In this document: positions 42,763-53,355 of the stretch, in pieces | Layout of the letters: every line of letters begins with the position of its first letter | Numbering within the stretch: position 1 is the first letter of the stretch | NCBI RefSeq assembly: GCF_001623405.1 | Contig: NZ_LUHG01000110.1 | Coordinates: 62,001 to 126,000, forward strand | From: Hydrotalea flava | GTDB taxonomy: Bacteria > Bacteroidota > Bacteroidia > Chitinophagales > Chitinophagaceae | DNA: 64,000 bases | Direction: 5' to 3' | The notes under the pieces: model-generated | What the model was told of the DNA's origin: nothing | Databases searched by the model: none | Seen by the model: only the letters and a program-made list of their open reading frames with translations | Position numbers and translations under genes: made by a program

Positions 42763-45700
42763 CTATATATTAGCTTTGGGCAGATCATTTATTTCATCTA
42801 AACGTTGCCTACGCAATGCTTCTAATTTCTGTTTGCCATAAGCTATCTTAGCAATCAGCACAAATAAAACAGGTACTATAAAAATAGCCAGTAAAGTGGC
42901 AGCCAGCATACCACCCAACACGGTAAATCCAATGGTAGAACGGGCGATCGCGCCGGCACCGGTTGCAAAAGCCAAAGGCAATACTCCTAAAATAAAAGCC
43001 ATTGAAGTCATTAAAATAGGACGCAACCTTAACTTAACCGCTTCCAGCGTTGCCGGTACAATATCCATGCCTCCATCTACCCTTTCTTTAGCAAACTCAA
43101 CAATTAAAATGGCATTTTTAGCAGCCAAACCAATGAGGGTTACCAAGCCAATTTGCGCATATACATTATTATCGAGCCTTGGAATAAATGTTAACGTTAA
43201 AATGGCACCAAAAGCACCAATGGGTACCGCCAGCAATACCGAAAATGGGATGCTCCAACTTTCATATAAAGCTGCTAAAAACAGAAATACAAATAAAATA
43301 GATAAGCTAAATATATACACTGTACTGTTGCCAGCATTAATTTCTTCGCGGCTTAAACCAGAAAACTCATAACCATAGCCTGCAGGCAATACTTGTGCAG
43401 CTACGTCTTTTAATGCATCAATGGCCTGTCCACTACTATACCCTTCTTTGGGTGTACCATTAATTTCGGCCGTTCTAAATAGATTGTAATGCGAAATAAG
43501 CGGTGCACTTTCCGTAAGCTGATAGGTGATTAAAGTACTCATCGGCAACAAAGTACCTGCCTGATTTTTTACATAATACTGATTCAGGTCTTTAATATCA
43601 CCACGATATAAGGAATCTGCCTGAGCCACTACGTGAAAATTTCTGCCATAAATGGTAAAATCATTTACATAACGACTTCCCAGAAATGTTTGCAAGGTAT
43701 TGTATACATCTGCAATAGAAACTCCTAATTTTTGACATTTTTCACGATCAACATCTACCTTATAACCCGGAGTTCTAGCAGTAAAGAAGCTAAATGCCCT
43801 GGCTATTTCCGGCCTTTTATTGGCAGCCATTACAAAATTCTGCACCACTTTTTCAAAGGTTTTAATATCGTCGGTGCTTTCTCGTTGCTCTAATTCAAAA
43901 GTAAAACCGGCAGTTTGCCCCAAACCTGGAATGGCAGGTGGCTGAATTACCACAATATTTGCCTCTTTGATAACGGCAAAGCGTTTTTGAAGCGTTGCAA
44001 TGATGGATTTAATTTGTTGTGATTTATCGGTACGTTGATCCCAAGGTTTTAATTGACAGAAGATGGTTCCACTGTTTGATTTGGTGGCAAATGTTACTAC
44101 GTTTAATCCGCCTAAAGCCGCAAAATGACCTACTCCGGGAACCTCTTTTAAAATTCCCATCATCCGGTTTAATACATCTAAACTTCGGGTGGTTGAGCTG
44201 GCTTCCGGTAACTCAAACGTAATATAAATACGGCCTTCATCTTCAGTAGGAATAAAGCCGGTGGGTTTGTTTTTAAACAAAATGGCAGTTCCAACAAAAA
44301 TACAAACTAGCAATACCATTGTATAAGGTGCCCATTTAATTACCTTTCTTACACCAATGGTATATTTAGCTGTTGTTCTTCTAAACCATTCATTAAAACG
44401 GAAAAAGAACTGATTAATACCTCTTGATTTTTTGTTTAAGTCCATAGGTCGCAACATCAGTGAACAAAGGGCAGGTGTTAATGACAATGCAACAAATGCA
44501 GAAATTAACACAGAAATTGCAATGGTGATGGCAAATTGCTGGTACAAACGCCCAACAATACCGGGTATAAAACCAACAGGAATAAAAACTGCTGCCAGAA
44601 TTAAAGCAATGGCCACTACCGGACCCGATATATCTTTCATGGCACGTGCAGTAGCCTCTTTGGGCGTTAAATGTTCTTGATCAATATAGTGCTGCACAGC
44701 TTCTACCACCACAATGGCATCATCTACCACAATACCAATGGCCAGTACAAAACCAAACATGGTTAATGTATTAATGGTAAACCCTAAGGGTACAAAAAAT
44801 GCAAATGTGCCAATAATAGAAACAGGAATGGCCAATACCGGAATTAAAGTAGCACGCCAGCTTTGCAGGAATAAGAATACAACCAAAGTAACCAATGCCA
44901 ACGCTTCTAATAAAGTTTTTACCACTTCATCAATCGATACTTTTACAACAGAAACAGATTCAAATGGAACGGTATAATCTACATCTTTCGGAAAAGACTG
45001 CCGCAACTGATTCATGGCATTATATACACCCTGCGCAGTCTCCAATGCATTGCTGCCCGGCGCCTGGTATACCAGTAAATAAGAAGCTCTTTTACCATCT
45101 ACAAATGAATTGCTGGCATAACTGAATTTACCCAATTGTATACGGGCTACATCTTTTAAATACACCAATGACCCATCAGATGGTTTACTGCGAACAATAA
45201 TATGTGCAAACTGATCTTCGGTACTTAACCTGCTATTGGTAAACACGTTGTACTCAAACGACTGATCTTTACTTTGTGGAGGAGCGCCCACAGAACCGGC
45301 AGCAATTTGCAGGTTCTGATCCTGCAATGCATTCAACACATCAGTAGTGGTTAACCCTAACTGCGCCATTTTATCGGGTTGCAACCAAATACGCATACTA
45401 AAATCATCGGCACGGGTAAAAATATCGCCCACCCCTTTTACACGCAACAATGCATCGCGTACAAATATGTTGGCATAGTTATCTACAAAAGTTACGCTAT
45501 GTGTGCCATTGGGCGAGTACATAGCTACCAGCATTAAAATACTGGGATTTCTTTTACGGGTAGTAAGACCCAGTCGCTTTACATCATCGGGCAATTGTGG
45601 TGTGGCAATACCCACTCTGTTTTGTACATCAAGTGCACCAATATTTACATCGGCTCCTACATTATATACTACATTAATGGTGGTGCGCCCATCGCTGGTA

Positions 45701-45948
45701 CTATTGCTTTGCAGATAAGCCATTCCGGGTGTACCGTTTACCTGCGTTTCAATAGGTGTAGTTACAGTTTGTTCAACGGTTTGTGCATCTGCCCCATTAA
45801 AGATTCCGGTAATTTGAACCGTTGCAGGTGTAATATCGGGATATTGACTTATGGGTAAATTTAAAATAGCCAAAACGCCCAATAACACAATTACAATAGA
45901 TATAACAATTGCCGTAACCGGGCGTTTTATAAATGTATTTGCAATCAT
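42763..45948 (-). CDS. Multidrug efflux RND permease (AcrB/HAE1 family)
   Basis: 1061 residues, full length. TM1 start FIKRPVTAIVISIVIVLLG, TM4 proton relay VDDAIVVVE (adjacent Asp pair, as in drug rather than metal pumps), and the conserved GLAAKNAILIVEFA near TM10-11. Trimeric inner-membrane proton antiporter for hydrophobic drugs or lipids. Last gene of a TolC-adaptor-pump operon; the substrate is unknown. Confidence 0.93.
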   Translation of the reverse strand: MIANTFIKRPVTAIVISIVIVLLGVLAILNLPISQYPDITPATVQITGIFNGADAQTVEQTVTTPIETQVNGTPGMAYLQSNSTSDGRTTINVVYNVGADVNIGALDVQNRVGIATPQLPDDVKRLGLTTRKRNPSILMLVAMYSPNGTHSVTFVDNYANIFVRDALLRVKGVGDIFTRADDFSMRIWLQPDKMAQLGLTTTDVLNALQDQNLQIAAGSVGAPPQSKDQSFEYNVFTNSRLSTEDQFAHIIVRSKPSDGSLVYLKDVARIQLGKFSYASNSFVDGKRASYLLVYQAPGSNALETAQGVYNAMNQLRQSFPKDVDYTVPFESVSVVKVSIDEVVKTLLEALALVTLVVFLFLQSWRATLIPVLAIPVSIIGTFAFFVPLGFTINTLTMFGFVLAIGIVVDDAIVVVEAVQHYIDQEHLTPKEATARAMKDISGPVVAIALILAAVFIPVGFIPGIVGRLYQQFAITIAISVLISAFVALSLTPALCSLMLRPMDLNKKSRGINQFFFRFNEWFRRTTAKYTIGVRKVIKWAPYTMVLLVCIFVGTAILFKNKPTGFIPTEDEGRIYITFELPEASSTTRSLDVLNRMMGILKEVPGVGHFAALGGLNVVTFATKSNSGTIFCQLKPWDQRTDKSQQIKSIIATLQKRFAVIKEANIVVIQPPAIPGLGQTAGFTFELEQRESTDDIKTFEKVVQNFVMAANKRPEIARAFSFFTARTPGYKVDVDREKCQKLGVSIADVYNTLQTFLGSRYVNDFTIYGRNFHVVAQADSLYRGDIKDLNQYYVKNQAGTLLPMSTLITYQLTESAPLISHYNLFRTAEINGTPKEGYSSGQAIDALKDVAAQVLPAGYGYEFSGLSREEINAGNSTVYIFSLSILFVFLFLAALYESWSIPFSVLLAVPIGAFGAILTLTFIPRLDNNVYAQIGLVTLIGLAAKNAILIVEFAKERVDGGMDIVPATLEAVKLRLRPILMTSMAFILGVLPLAFATGAGAIARSTIGFTVLGGMLAATLLAIFIVPVLFVLIAKIAYGKQKLEALRRQRLDEINDLPKANI

Positions 45949-45969
45949 AATATTCTCTAAATTATTTGT

Positions 45970-47091
45970 TTAGTGAGTCTGAGGTGCAGCTAATTGAACT
46001 TTTGCACCATCTCTTAATTTTTGTACCCCATCTATTACAATGGCATCACCTTCTTTTAAACCGGAACGAACCACAATTTTATCATTGATGCGTTGACCTA
46101 AAGCAATTTTCTGTTCTTTAACAGTTTGGTTGGCACTCAGTACAAACACAAAATATTCGCCCATTTGCTCTACCACTGCTTTAAATGGAATGAGTAAAAA
46201 TTGTTGCAATGGATTATTGTTCTTTACCCGAACATTACAGCTCATTCCGGGTTTTAGCATATTGTCTTTATTGGGGAAGATGAATCGAACACGAATGGTA
46301 CTGGTTTGGGGATCTACTGCCCTGTCAATAAAACTAAGTGTACCGGGTAAAGGATATACAGACTGGTCATTAAAGTTCATGGTAAACATAGAATCTGAAG
46401 CCGGTGCAGGATGTGCTTTTAATGCAGCAAAGCGGGGTATCAGGCTTTGATCTACAGCAATATCAACTGCCATCGGATTGTCTGAAGATATTGTATTCAA
46501 TAAAGTTTGATTGGCCGAAATAAGTGTACCCATTTTTACCTGCGAAATGCCAATGGTACCATCAAAAGGTGCATATAAAACAGAAAATTTCAGATCGGTT
46601 TCTGCTCTTGCAACTGCTGCTTTTGAAGCTGCTACCTGCATTTTTGCAGCCTGTAAATCTGTAATGGCATGATCAACTACCTGACGGGCTATGGCATCTT
46701 TCTTTAGCAGTTCGGTATAACGGTCGGCATCTTGCTGTGCCTTGTCTAAATTAGCCAAAGCCACATTCATATTGGCTACTGCCTGATTATAAGCAGCCTG
46801 ATAGGTTTCATGGTCAATATCATACAACTTCTGACCCTTGTAAACATGTTGTCCGTCATTAAAAAAAATACCTTTTATATATCCGGTAACCTGTGCACGC
46901 AATTCAATTTCGTTGAGTGCTGCAACAGTGGCAGGATAGTTATCATAATATACGGCCGAACCTTTTTGTACCTGGTAAGTGTTAACAGCAACGGGTGGCG
47001 GTGCTTGTTGTTGCTGCGGTTTGTTGGTGCAGGATGCCATTAAAACTAATCCTGTAAAATATACCAAAATAAAACGTAGCGAATTGTTCAT
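45970..47091 (-). CDS. Efflux RND periplasmic adaptor (AcrA-like lipoprotein)
   Basis: 373 residues. Lipoprotein signal with lipobox LMASC, then lipoyl half-motifs around a helical hairpin (ANMNVALANLDKAQQDADRYTELLK, and ALAARQVVDH-like region), beta-barrel and membrane-proximal domains. Links the AcrB-type pump to the TolC-like channel. 21 bp upstream of the pump gene. Confidence 0.92.
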   Translation of the reverse strand: MNNSLRFILVYFTGLVLMASCTNKPQQQQAPPPVAVNTYQVQKGSAVYYDNYPATVAALNEIELRAQVTGYIKGIFFNDGQHVYKGQKLYDIDHETYQAAYNQAVANMNVALANLDKAQQDADRYTELLKKDAIARQVVDHAITDLQAAKMQVAASKAAVARAETDLKFSVLYAPFDGTIGISQVKMGTLISANQTLLNTISSDNPMAVDIAVDQSLIPRFAALKAHPAPASDSMFTMNFNDQSVYPLPGTLSFIDRAVDPQTSTIRVRFIFPNKDNMLKPGMSCNVRVKNNNPLQQFLLIPFKAVVEQMGEYFVFVLSANQTVKEQKIALGQRINDKIVVRSGLKEGDAIVIDGVQKLRDGAKVQLAAPQTH

Positions 47092-47109
47092 ATAAAAATA
47101 TTTATATTT

Positions 47110-48438
47110 TTAATTTTTAATAGTACCTAAAGCTTTTTCAACATCGATTTTACTTTCCAACAATTGATAAAGCGCATCATAATAGTTTAACTGTGCAGTG
47201 CGTAAATCACTTTCAGCAACAATAACATCTAAATAAGTTTTAATTCCGGAATTGTATTGGAGTTGGATGGTTTCATACACATCATTGGCAAGCGACAAAT
47301 TATCTTTCAATGCAACATAATTGGCAAGATTGCCTTTGTAATTGGCCAGTGCTGTTGCATACTCAGTATTTACGCGGCTTTTCAAAGCTACAACATCCCA
47401 GTTTAAACGATCTATTTGTAATTGCGCTTCTTTGATTTGGTTCACACGTTTATTTCCCTGAAAAATTGGAACAGATAATTGCAATCCAATATTTGAGTTA
47501 CCTAAATTTTGGTTGTACAATTTTCCAAAATCATTATTTAAATAGTTGAAATTATAAATACCATAAGCAGAGATGGTGGGAATGAATCCCCATTTATAAT
47601 ATTTTAAATTGGCCTGCTGTAACTTTTGCTGGGTAACCAATTGCTGATATTCGATTCTATTTTCGAAAAATACATTTACAGAAGTATCTATAAACGCATC
47701 TTTTTCCATGGCAGTGGTATCATAACTTAAATGTAAATCTGCTGAATCAGGATATCCCATTAACTCTTTTAAATAAACAGATTTTGCTTTTACCAAATCA
47801 AAAACCTGCTTACGTTGTGCTATGGTATTGTTTAATGAAATGGTAGCTCTTTTATAATCGGTTTTATCTACAATACCCGCTTCGTATTGATGATAAGAGT
47901 CCTGCACATTTTTCTGCAAACGAATAATAGCCTGGTCTAACACCTGCACTTGTTTTTGCGTTAATAACACATCATAAAATGCCTTGCTCACATTTACGGT
48001 AACATCAATTTTATTACTAACAGTATTTTGCCTTACCTGCTTTTTTACCTGTTGTGCTGTTTGGCTGGCTAATAACGCATCTCTGTTAAAGATATTTTGG
48101 GTAAGTGTTAAACCCAGATTAGATGCATTATAAGTACCATTGCGTACATAATTCCCACCAAAATAAAATGCAGGTAATTGGTAGTTGTGCTGAATATAAT
48201 AGTTCATACTAATTTGTGGATACCAATCGGCTAATTTGGTTTGAATGGTTTTATCTACAATTTGTTCGTCAATTAATGATTGCTGCACAATGGGTTGGTG
48301 TTGCAAAGCATATTGAACGCAAGACTGTAATGTTGCCTGCGCCAGTGTATCTGCAGCAGTCGCTTTTAATGGCGCCTGAGCTTTATTAGGCCCAATACTG
48401 GATACTAACAAAAAAAGTAATAAAAATATTCGATTCAT
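47110..48438 (-). CDS. TolC family outer-membrane efflux protein
   Basis: 442 residues. Signal peptide (MNRIFLLLFLLVSSIGPNKAQA) and two repeats of the outer-membrane-factor fold with long coiled helices (CVQYALQHQPIVQQSLIDEQI, and IQLQYNSGIKTYLDVIVAESDLRTAQLNYYDALYQLL in pieces). First gene of the operon, 18 bp before the adaptor. It is separate from the channel domain fused to the metal pump. Confidence 0.92.
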   Translation of the reverse strand: MNRIFLLLFLLVSSIGPNKAQAPLKATAADTLAQATLQSCVQYALQHQPIVQQSLIDEQIVDKTIQTKLADWYPQISMNYYIQHNYQLPAFYFGGNYVRNGTYNASNLGLTLTQNIFNRDALLASQTAQQVKKQVRQNTVSNKIDVTVNVSKAFYDVLLTQKQVQVLDQAIIRLQKNVQDSYHQYEAGIVDKTDYKRATISLNNTIAQRKQVFDLVKAKSVYLKELMGYPDSADLHLSYDTTAMEKDAFIDTSVNVFFENRIEYQQLVTQQKLQQANLKYYKWGFIPTISAYGIYNFNYLNNDFGKLYNQNLGNSNIGLQLSVPIFQGNKRVNQIKEAQLQIDRLNWDVVALKSRVNTEYATALANYKGNLANYVALKDNLSLANDVYETIQLQYNSGIKTYLDVIVAESDLRTAQLNYYDALYQLLESKIDVEKALGTIKN

Positions 48439-48604
48439 ATTTTATTTTAATTTCATATATTAAATGTAGCTTTTTTAGAAAGATACTTATTGATTTTTCT
48501 TTTTGCAATAATTATAACCGGGGAATTGGTGAAAGGAGTGCGAAGTTAAAAGTTTAAACACTAAAAAAACAAACAATTATTTAAATGGATGTTTGACACA
48601 TATC

Positions 48605-48641
48605 AAAAAAAAAGACCGGCAGCAATGTTGCTACCGGCCTT
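48605..48641 (-). terminator. Intrinsic terminator of the cold-shock gene
   Basis: On the minus strand GGCCGGTAGC pairs with GCTGCCGGTC (one G-U) around a short loop and is followed by nine T. Lies 26 bp past the csp stop. Confidence 0.85.
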
Positions 48642-48666
48642 GGTAAGGTTGTAAATAGATATACTT

Positions 48667-48870
48667 TTATACTATTCTTTTAACATTAACAGCGTTCAAA
48701 CCTTTACGGCCTTCCTGTACATCAAATTCAACTTTGTCGTTTGCTTCAATCTGGTCAATTAAACCATTGGCATGTACAAAAGTTTCTTTGTTTGAATCGT
48801 CATGTTTGATAAATCCAAAACCTTTTTCTTCGTTAAAGAACTTTACAGTTCCTTGAATTTTTGTGTTCAT
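48667..48870 (-). CDS. Cold-shock domain protein
   Basis: 67 residues from ATG 48870 (MNTKIQGTVKFFNEEKGFGF). RNP1 (KGFGFI) and RNP2 (TFVHA) single-stranded nucleic-acid-binding motifs are intact. RNA chaperone; usually induced by cold through its leader. An 11-residue upstream extension is an artefact of an alternative start. Confidence 0.95.
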   Translation of the reverse strand: MNTKIQGTVKFFNEEKGFGFIKHDDSNKETFVHANGLIDQIEANDKVEFDVQEGRKGLNAVNVKRIV

Positions 48871-48994
48871 TGTAAAATTTAAAAAATAAAATAATGCCTG
48901 CAAGGTAATGCTTATTTTACTGATAGCCTAATTAAATTCCATGAATATTGAAATATATGTTGAAGATGGTATTCAATATTGGCATTTATTTTAC

Positions 48995-49027
48995 AAAAAA
49001 GCACCAGAGCAAAGCTGCTCCGATGCT
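48995..49027 (-). terminator. Intrinsic terminator of the DUF4382 gene
   Basis: On the minus strand a 12-bp stem with two G-U pairs (AGCATCGGAGCA with TGCTCTGGTGCT), 4-nt loop, followed by six T. 24 bp past the stop. Confidence 0.85.
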
Positions 49028-49050
49028 GGGGATTGATTTTCAAGAGGAAC

Positions 49051-49917
49051 TTATTGATGTAGTTGAATAACGCCAATATTTACATTATTTGCTCCGTTGA
49101 TGTTAATATTATTGATAGTAGTGTCTTTATACCCATTGGATGCGTTGATGAAAACGCTGTACGAACCGCTTTTTAAACCACGCACTTTAAATTGTCCCTT
49201 TTTATTGGGCAATGCATAGGCCGTATCGGTACCACTGTAAATGCTTAACACCGGATAGGCATTGTAGGGCAATACAGCACCTGCAATACTACCTGTAGTA
49301 GCTTCAGTAAAGAAATGGAAAACGGGTTTCAAATAAAACTGATTATTCCACTGAACAACAGATCTGGCTACATCAAAATCTAACCAAAGTCTGGATGCAC
49401 CGGGCTGGTATTCATCCCATTCATCTCCTTTTAATTGTATTAATACATAACCTTTTGAACCCGGCAAAAGATTTAATGGGTATGTTACACTGTTTTTAAC
49501 CAATGAATTTCTGGTGCCCAGATTAATTCTAATTAAGCGGATAGAACCGGCCTTAATATTAGCAGATGCCAACAGCGTATCTACGCCATTACTTAAAGAA
49601 AGAATATCATAAACTCCCGGCTGTACGTGTAAATTTTCCCAAACAAAACTTCCTTCGGGATGATGGTGCTCATCATCTTCCCCTACATGATCCCAATTGG
49701 TAGTATCATTGTTTCGGGTATTGGTGGATGTGTCTACCAATACCATAACCGAATCAATGTCTAAATACACATGATCAAAGAAACCAGGGCCATCCGTCAT
49801 ATACAAACTTACCTGTTGTGTACCGGGTGGTACCTGAACTGAATTACTTTTTGAGCAGGCAGCCCAAATAAAAATGGCTGATAACAGCAGCCCAACCATG
49901 CCGATTTTGTTTTTCAT
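49051..49917 (-). CDS. DUF4382 domain lipoprotein
   Basis: 288 residues from ATG 49917. Lipobox in IFIWAACS, then a DUF4382 domain (VSLYMTDGPGFFDHVYLDIDSVMV, then YDILSLSNGVDTLLASANIKAGSIRLIRINLG) and a C-terminal carboxypeptidase-regulatory-like domain (GSIAGAVLPYNAYPVLSIY, KGQFKVRGLKSGSYSVFI). A His-rich loop HVGEDDEHHHPEG sits in the first domain. Surface-located; function unknown. Confidence 0.82.
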   Translation of the reverse strand: MKNKIGMVGLLLSAIFIWAACSKSNSVQVPPGTQQVSLYMTDGPGFFDHVYLDIDSVMVLVDTSTNTRNNDTTNWDHVGEDDEHHHPEGSFVWENLHVQPGVYDILSLSNGVDTLLASANIKAGSIRLIRINLGTRNSLVKNSVTYPLNLLPGSKGYVLIQLKGDEWDEYQPGASRLWLDFDVARSVVQWNNQFYLKPVFHFFTEATTGSIAGAVLPYNAYPVLSIYSGTDTAYALPNKKGQFKVRGLKSGSYSVFINASNGYKDTTINNININGANNVNIGVIQLHQ

Positions 49918-50283
49918 TGCGTAAAATTTTAAGTAAAAATGATTACATGGATACAGTTTAATTATTGTTTCCAAAAAACGAGCCAATATTTAATGAAAAG
50001 ATACCCGTTCAGTTATTTTGTTGCCCAAACGAGCTTAAAAAAAACTTAAAAATTCATCCAGTATAAATAAGCCCAACAATTGATATTCCTCAAATAATAA
50101 CAGAAATGCTTAACAAAACGCAGGAATAATTGAAATGTACTTGCATCGGAGCACTACAAAATGTAGCTTGCAGGCTGAATTTAAAAAATGGATAGTCCTG
50201 ATTGTACTTACAAAACCAAACACAATCATAACCAATATCCAATATCCAATAGCTACCATTTTGTAACTGATAAATCAAACCAT

Positions 50284-51084
50284 ATGAAACGACTGGCTCA
50301 AAAAAGCATGCTGGCTTTGTCTTTATTTTTTATTGCAGCAATTTCAAATTCATTGAAAGCACAAAAAGAAAAACAGAAAAAAGATTATTACCTTATTAAA
50401 GTTTACCATTGTAAAAGCACTGACCAGGTAAACATGGTAAATGATTATTTAGAAAAAGCATATTTACCTGCCTTACACCAACATGGTTTTGAAAAAATTG
50501 GCGTATTTACAAGATATGATAACGATACGGCTACCGACAAACGTGTATATGTTTTTATCCCAAATACAGTTGTACAAAAACTATTGTTGCTGGATGATGA
50601 ATTATTAAAAGATGGTAACCTGCAAAAAAATGGTACAACTTATTTGCAGGCTGCTTATAACACCCCTCCTTATCAGAGAATTGAAACCATAGTGCTAAGA
50701 GCATTTAAAGATCATCCAACGTTTGCCTTACCTCAATTAACTGGCCCACTTACCGAACGTATTTATGAATTAAGAAGTTATGAGGGTTCTAATGAAACCT
50801 TCTATCACCAAAAAGTGAAAATGTTTAATGAAGGTGGTGAAATCAATATTTTTAAAAGCCTCAATTTTAATGCAGTTTTTTATGCAGAAGTTTTATCAGG
50901 CTGCCACATGCCCGACTTAATGTACATGACCACATTTAATAATATAGCCGACAGAGATGCACATTGGAAAGTATTTGGCGATAATCCGGCTTGGAAAACA
51001 TTATCTACTTTACCGGAATATCAGCATACTGTTTCTACTGCTAATATTTATTTGCTGCATCCTACATCTTTTTCAGATTTTTAA
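50284..51084 (+). CDS. NIPSNAP family protein, exported
   Basis: 266 residues from ATG 50284. Signal peptide (MKRLAQKSMLALSLFFIAAI, ending KAQ), then two NIPSNAP-type ferredoxin-like domains; the second contains the classic RIYELRSYEGSNETFYHQKVKMF and AHWKVFGDNPAWK. Such paired domains occur in Bacteroidota periplasmic proteins of unknown function. A longer N-terminal extension in frame lacks a plausible role. Confidence 0.85.
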   Translation: MKRLAQKSMLALSLFFIAAISNSLKAQKEKQKKDYYLIKVYHCKSTDQVNMVNDYLEKAYLPALHQHGFEKIGVFTRYDNDTATDKRVYVFIPNTVVQKLLLLDDELLKDGNLQKNGTTYLQAAYNTPPYQRIETIVLRAFKDHPTFALPQLTGPLTERIYELRSYEGSNETFYHQKVKMFNEGGEINIFKSLNFNAVFYAEVLSGCHMPDLMYMTTFNNIADRDAHWKVFGDNPAWKTLSTLPEYQHTVSTANIYLLHPTSFSDF

Positions 51085-51109
51085 ACAACAAACTTTAACC
51101 TATTTGCAT

Positions 51110-51143
51110 AAAAAAACCTGAGCAGAATGCATCAGGTTTTTTT
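51110..51143. terminator. Bidirectional intrinsic terminator
   Basis: 12-bp perfect stem AAAAAAACCTGA/TCAGGTTTTTTT with a 10-nt loop between the convergent NIPSNAP and S9 peptidase genes. Confidence 0.9.
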
Positions 51144-51163
51144 GTGATTATTTCAATAGTAAG

Positions 51164-53149
51164 CTATTGTAAGTATTGTTTAAACCATACCAAATACCGC
51201 TCTAACCGATCAACCTGATAAGAGGGTTTGATAATACCATGATGTTGCCCCGGATAAATGACCAATTCAGTTGGTATACCAATTGATTTTAATGCCTGAT
51301 ACATTTGTTCTGCGCCAATGGTAGGTACGTTAAAATCTTTTTCACTGGCCATAAATAATGTTGGTGTTTTAATTTTGTTTACGTGAAAGAAAGGATAAGA
51401 CAATGCCATCCATTTTTCAGGATGTTCCCATGGCTTCCCTAATTCTGTTTCGTATTGTGTAATGTATTGATCGAAGCCATACATACTTAATTGCAAGGAA
51501 CTGCCTGCACCGCTGGCCGCTGCCTTAAACCTGTTATCGGTAGCAATGGTATAATTGGTTGAAATACCACCATAACTCCAACCGCTAATTCCCATTCTGT
51601 TTCCATCAATTTTTCCGGCTTTAATTAAATAATCTGCTGCGCCTGTTATATCCATCACTTCTTTATTACCCCAATCTGCATAAATGGCTTTAATATAAGC
51701 CAAGCCACTACCGTTACTACCTCTGTAATTTACACCTATCACAGCAAAATTGCCTGCTGCTAAAACTTGCCTTGTAAAATCAAAAGCATAGTCATCTTGC
51801 GCTACCGGGCCACCATGTATATAAAATATGGCAGGCAACTTAGTGGCATTATCCATACCCGGAGGCGTAAATAACAGGCAGGGAACTTTTGTTCCATCTT
51901 TACTTACTGATGTAAAGCCTTCTACTTTAGCCAGGGCAAGTGATTGCATAAAATCATCATTCATGTGCGTTATCTGGTGCATGGCATTTCCTTCTATCAC
52001 TACCACTTCATAAGGATGATAGGGATCGCTCCAAAGCGCTGCCATTTGCGATTTATTATCACTCATATTTAATCTTTCCAAACAAAATTCACCCTCCACA
52101 AGTGGTTGTATTTTTTGGGTAGCCAGTTCTACCTTTGCAAGATATTTTTTTCTGTTATCAGTTATCAAACAATAAATATACTTGCCATCGGCGGCCCATT
52201 GCTGATTTGAAACTGGTCTGTCAATAGCAGTGGTTAATAAAATGGGTGAACTTCCATTTGCAGACACTACAGCTAAAATACTCTGTCCATACATGGTAAA
52301 AGCCTGATTGCTGCTGGATTGTAAATAAGCAATCGATTGCCCGTCGGGACTCCATATTGGACGCGTATCACTGCCCGGCCAAGTAGTTACTTGTTGTAAA
52401 GAAGCTCCTTTTTCGGCATTCATCAACCATATATCGGTATTATCATTCTTATCAGGATCAGCCGTTCTGTTGCTTACAAAAGCAATACGTTTACCATCGG
52501 GACTCCAAGCCGGAGCACTTTCATCAAACTGGCCCTTTGTTAATGTATCTAACTTTTCGGCCTGTACATCAAATAAGTATAAATGGGTATGCCGGTTGTC
52601 TAAATAACCCGTAATATCTTCTTTAAAATGGTAGCGATCTATTACGTAAGGTTTTCTGGTTTTTGTAGAGGCTGTATCAGAAAAATCCTGGTCTTTCATG
52701 GTTAAAAGAATTTGTTTACCATCCGGACTCCAAACATATTCACCCAAATCTCCTTTTAAATGGGTAATCTGTTTTGCCTCACCTCCACGCCTGTCTAAAA
52801 GCCAAATTTGCGCCATTGCATTTCCCATTCGTGCTGACACAAACGAAAGATATTTCCCATCCGGGCTCCATTTGGGCATTGATTCCGATTCAGGTGTATG
52901 GGTAAGCTGTACAGTCTGATGCCCATCCCAACTCACCATCCAGATATCTGTATTGCGCCTATCTTTAGCACTATCGGCCATACTAACGGTATAGGCTATC
53001 CATTTCCCATCGGGCGATACTTGTGGATCTGATACATTTTTTATCCGATAAATATCCGTTGGTAGTAAACTACGTTTTGATGATGACTGTGCCATTACAA
53101 CCGAACTGCCACCTGTCAAAAATAAGAGCGTGAACAACCATTTTTTCAT
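51164..53149 (-). CDS. S9 family prolyl-oligopeptidase-like peptidase
   Basis: 661 residues from ATG 53149, with another ATG two codons earlier. Signal peptide (MKKWLFTLLFLTGGSSVVMAQ). A beta-propeller of PD40/TolB-type repeats (VSPDGKWIAYTV, WSPDGKYLSFVS, WSPDGKRIAFVS) is followed by an alpha/beta hydrolase domain with nucleophile Ser525 in GWSYGG, Asp in MASEKDFNVP and His in PGQHHGI. Acylaminoacyl- or dipeptidyl-peptidase type, periplasmic. Confidence 0.93.
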   Translation of the reverse strand: MKKWLFTLLFLTGGSSVVMAQSSSKRSLLPTDIYRIKNVSDPQVSPDGKWIAYTVSMADSAKDRRNTDIWMVSWDGHQTVQLTHTPESESMPKWSPDGKYLSFVSARMGNAMAQIWLLDRRGGEAKQITHLKGDLGEYVWSPDGKQILLTMKDQDFSDTASTKTRKPYVIDRYHFKEDITGYLDNRHTHLYLFDVQAEKLDTLTKGQFDESAPAWSPDGKRIAFVSNRTADPDKNDNTDIWLMNAEKGASLQQVTTWPGSDTRPIWSPDGQSIAYLQSSSNQAFTMYGQSILAVVSANGSSPILLTTAIDRPVSNQQWAADGKYIYCLITDNRKKYLAKVELATQKIQPLVEGEFCLERLNMSDNKSQMAALWSDPYHPYEVVVIEGNAMHQITHMNDDFMQSLALAKVEGFTSVSKDGTKVPCLLFTPPGMDNATKLPAIFYIHGGPVAQDDYAFDFTRQVLAAGNFAVIGVNYRGSNGSGLAYIKAIYADWGNKEVMDITGAADYLIKAGKIDGNRMGISGWSYGGISTNYTIATDNRFKAAASGAGSSLQLSMYGFDQYITQYETELGKPWEHPEKWMALSYPFFHVNKIKTPTLFMASEKDFNVPTIGAEQMYQALKSIGIPTELVIYPGQHHGIIKPSYQVDRLERYLVWFKQYLQ

Positions 53150-53355
53150 GTGCATATATTTTTGTTTAAGTAATCAATACAATTTTAGTTTGTGGCAGGC
53201 AAATTTTGATACAGCAATATTTCTTACCATTAATAAATAAGCAGGCAATTTGTTGTAAATATATTATAAACATAGTTAAGCCATATGCCACTCATATAAT
53301 TTCGTTCCTGAAAAATGAATAGAATGAAATAACTTTCATCTTTAAAAAATTTCAG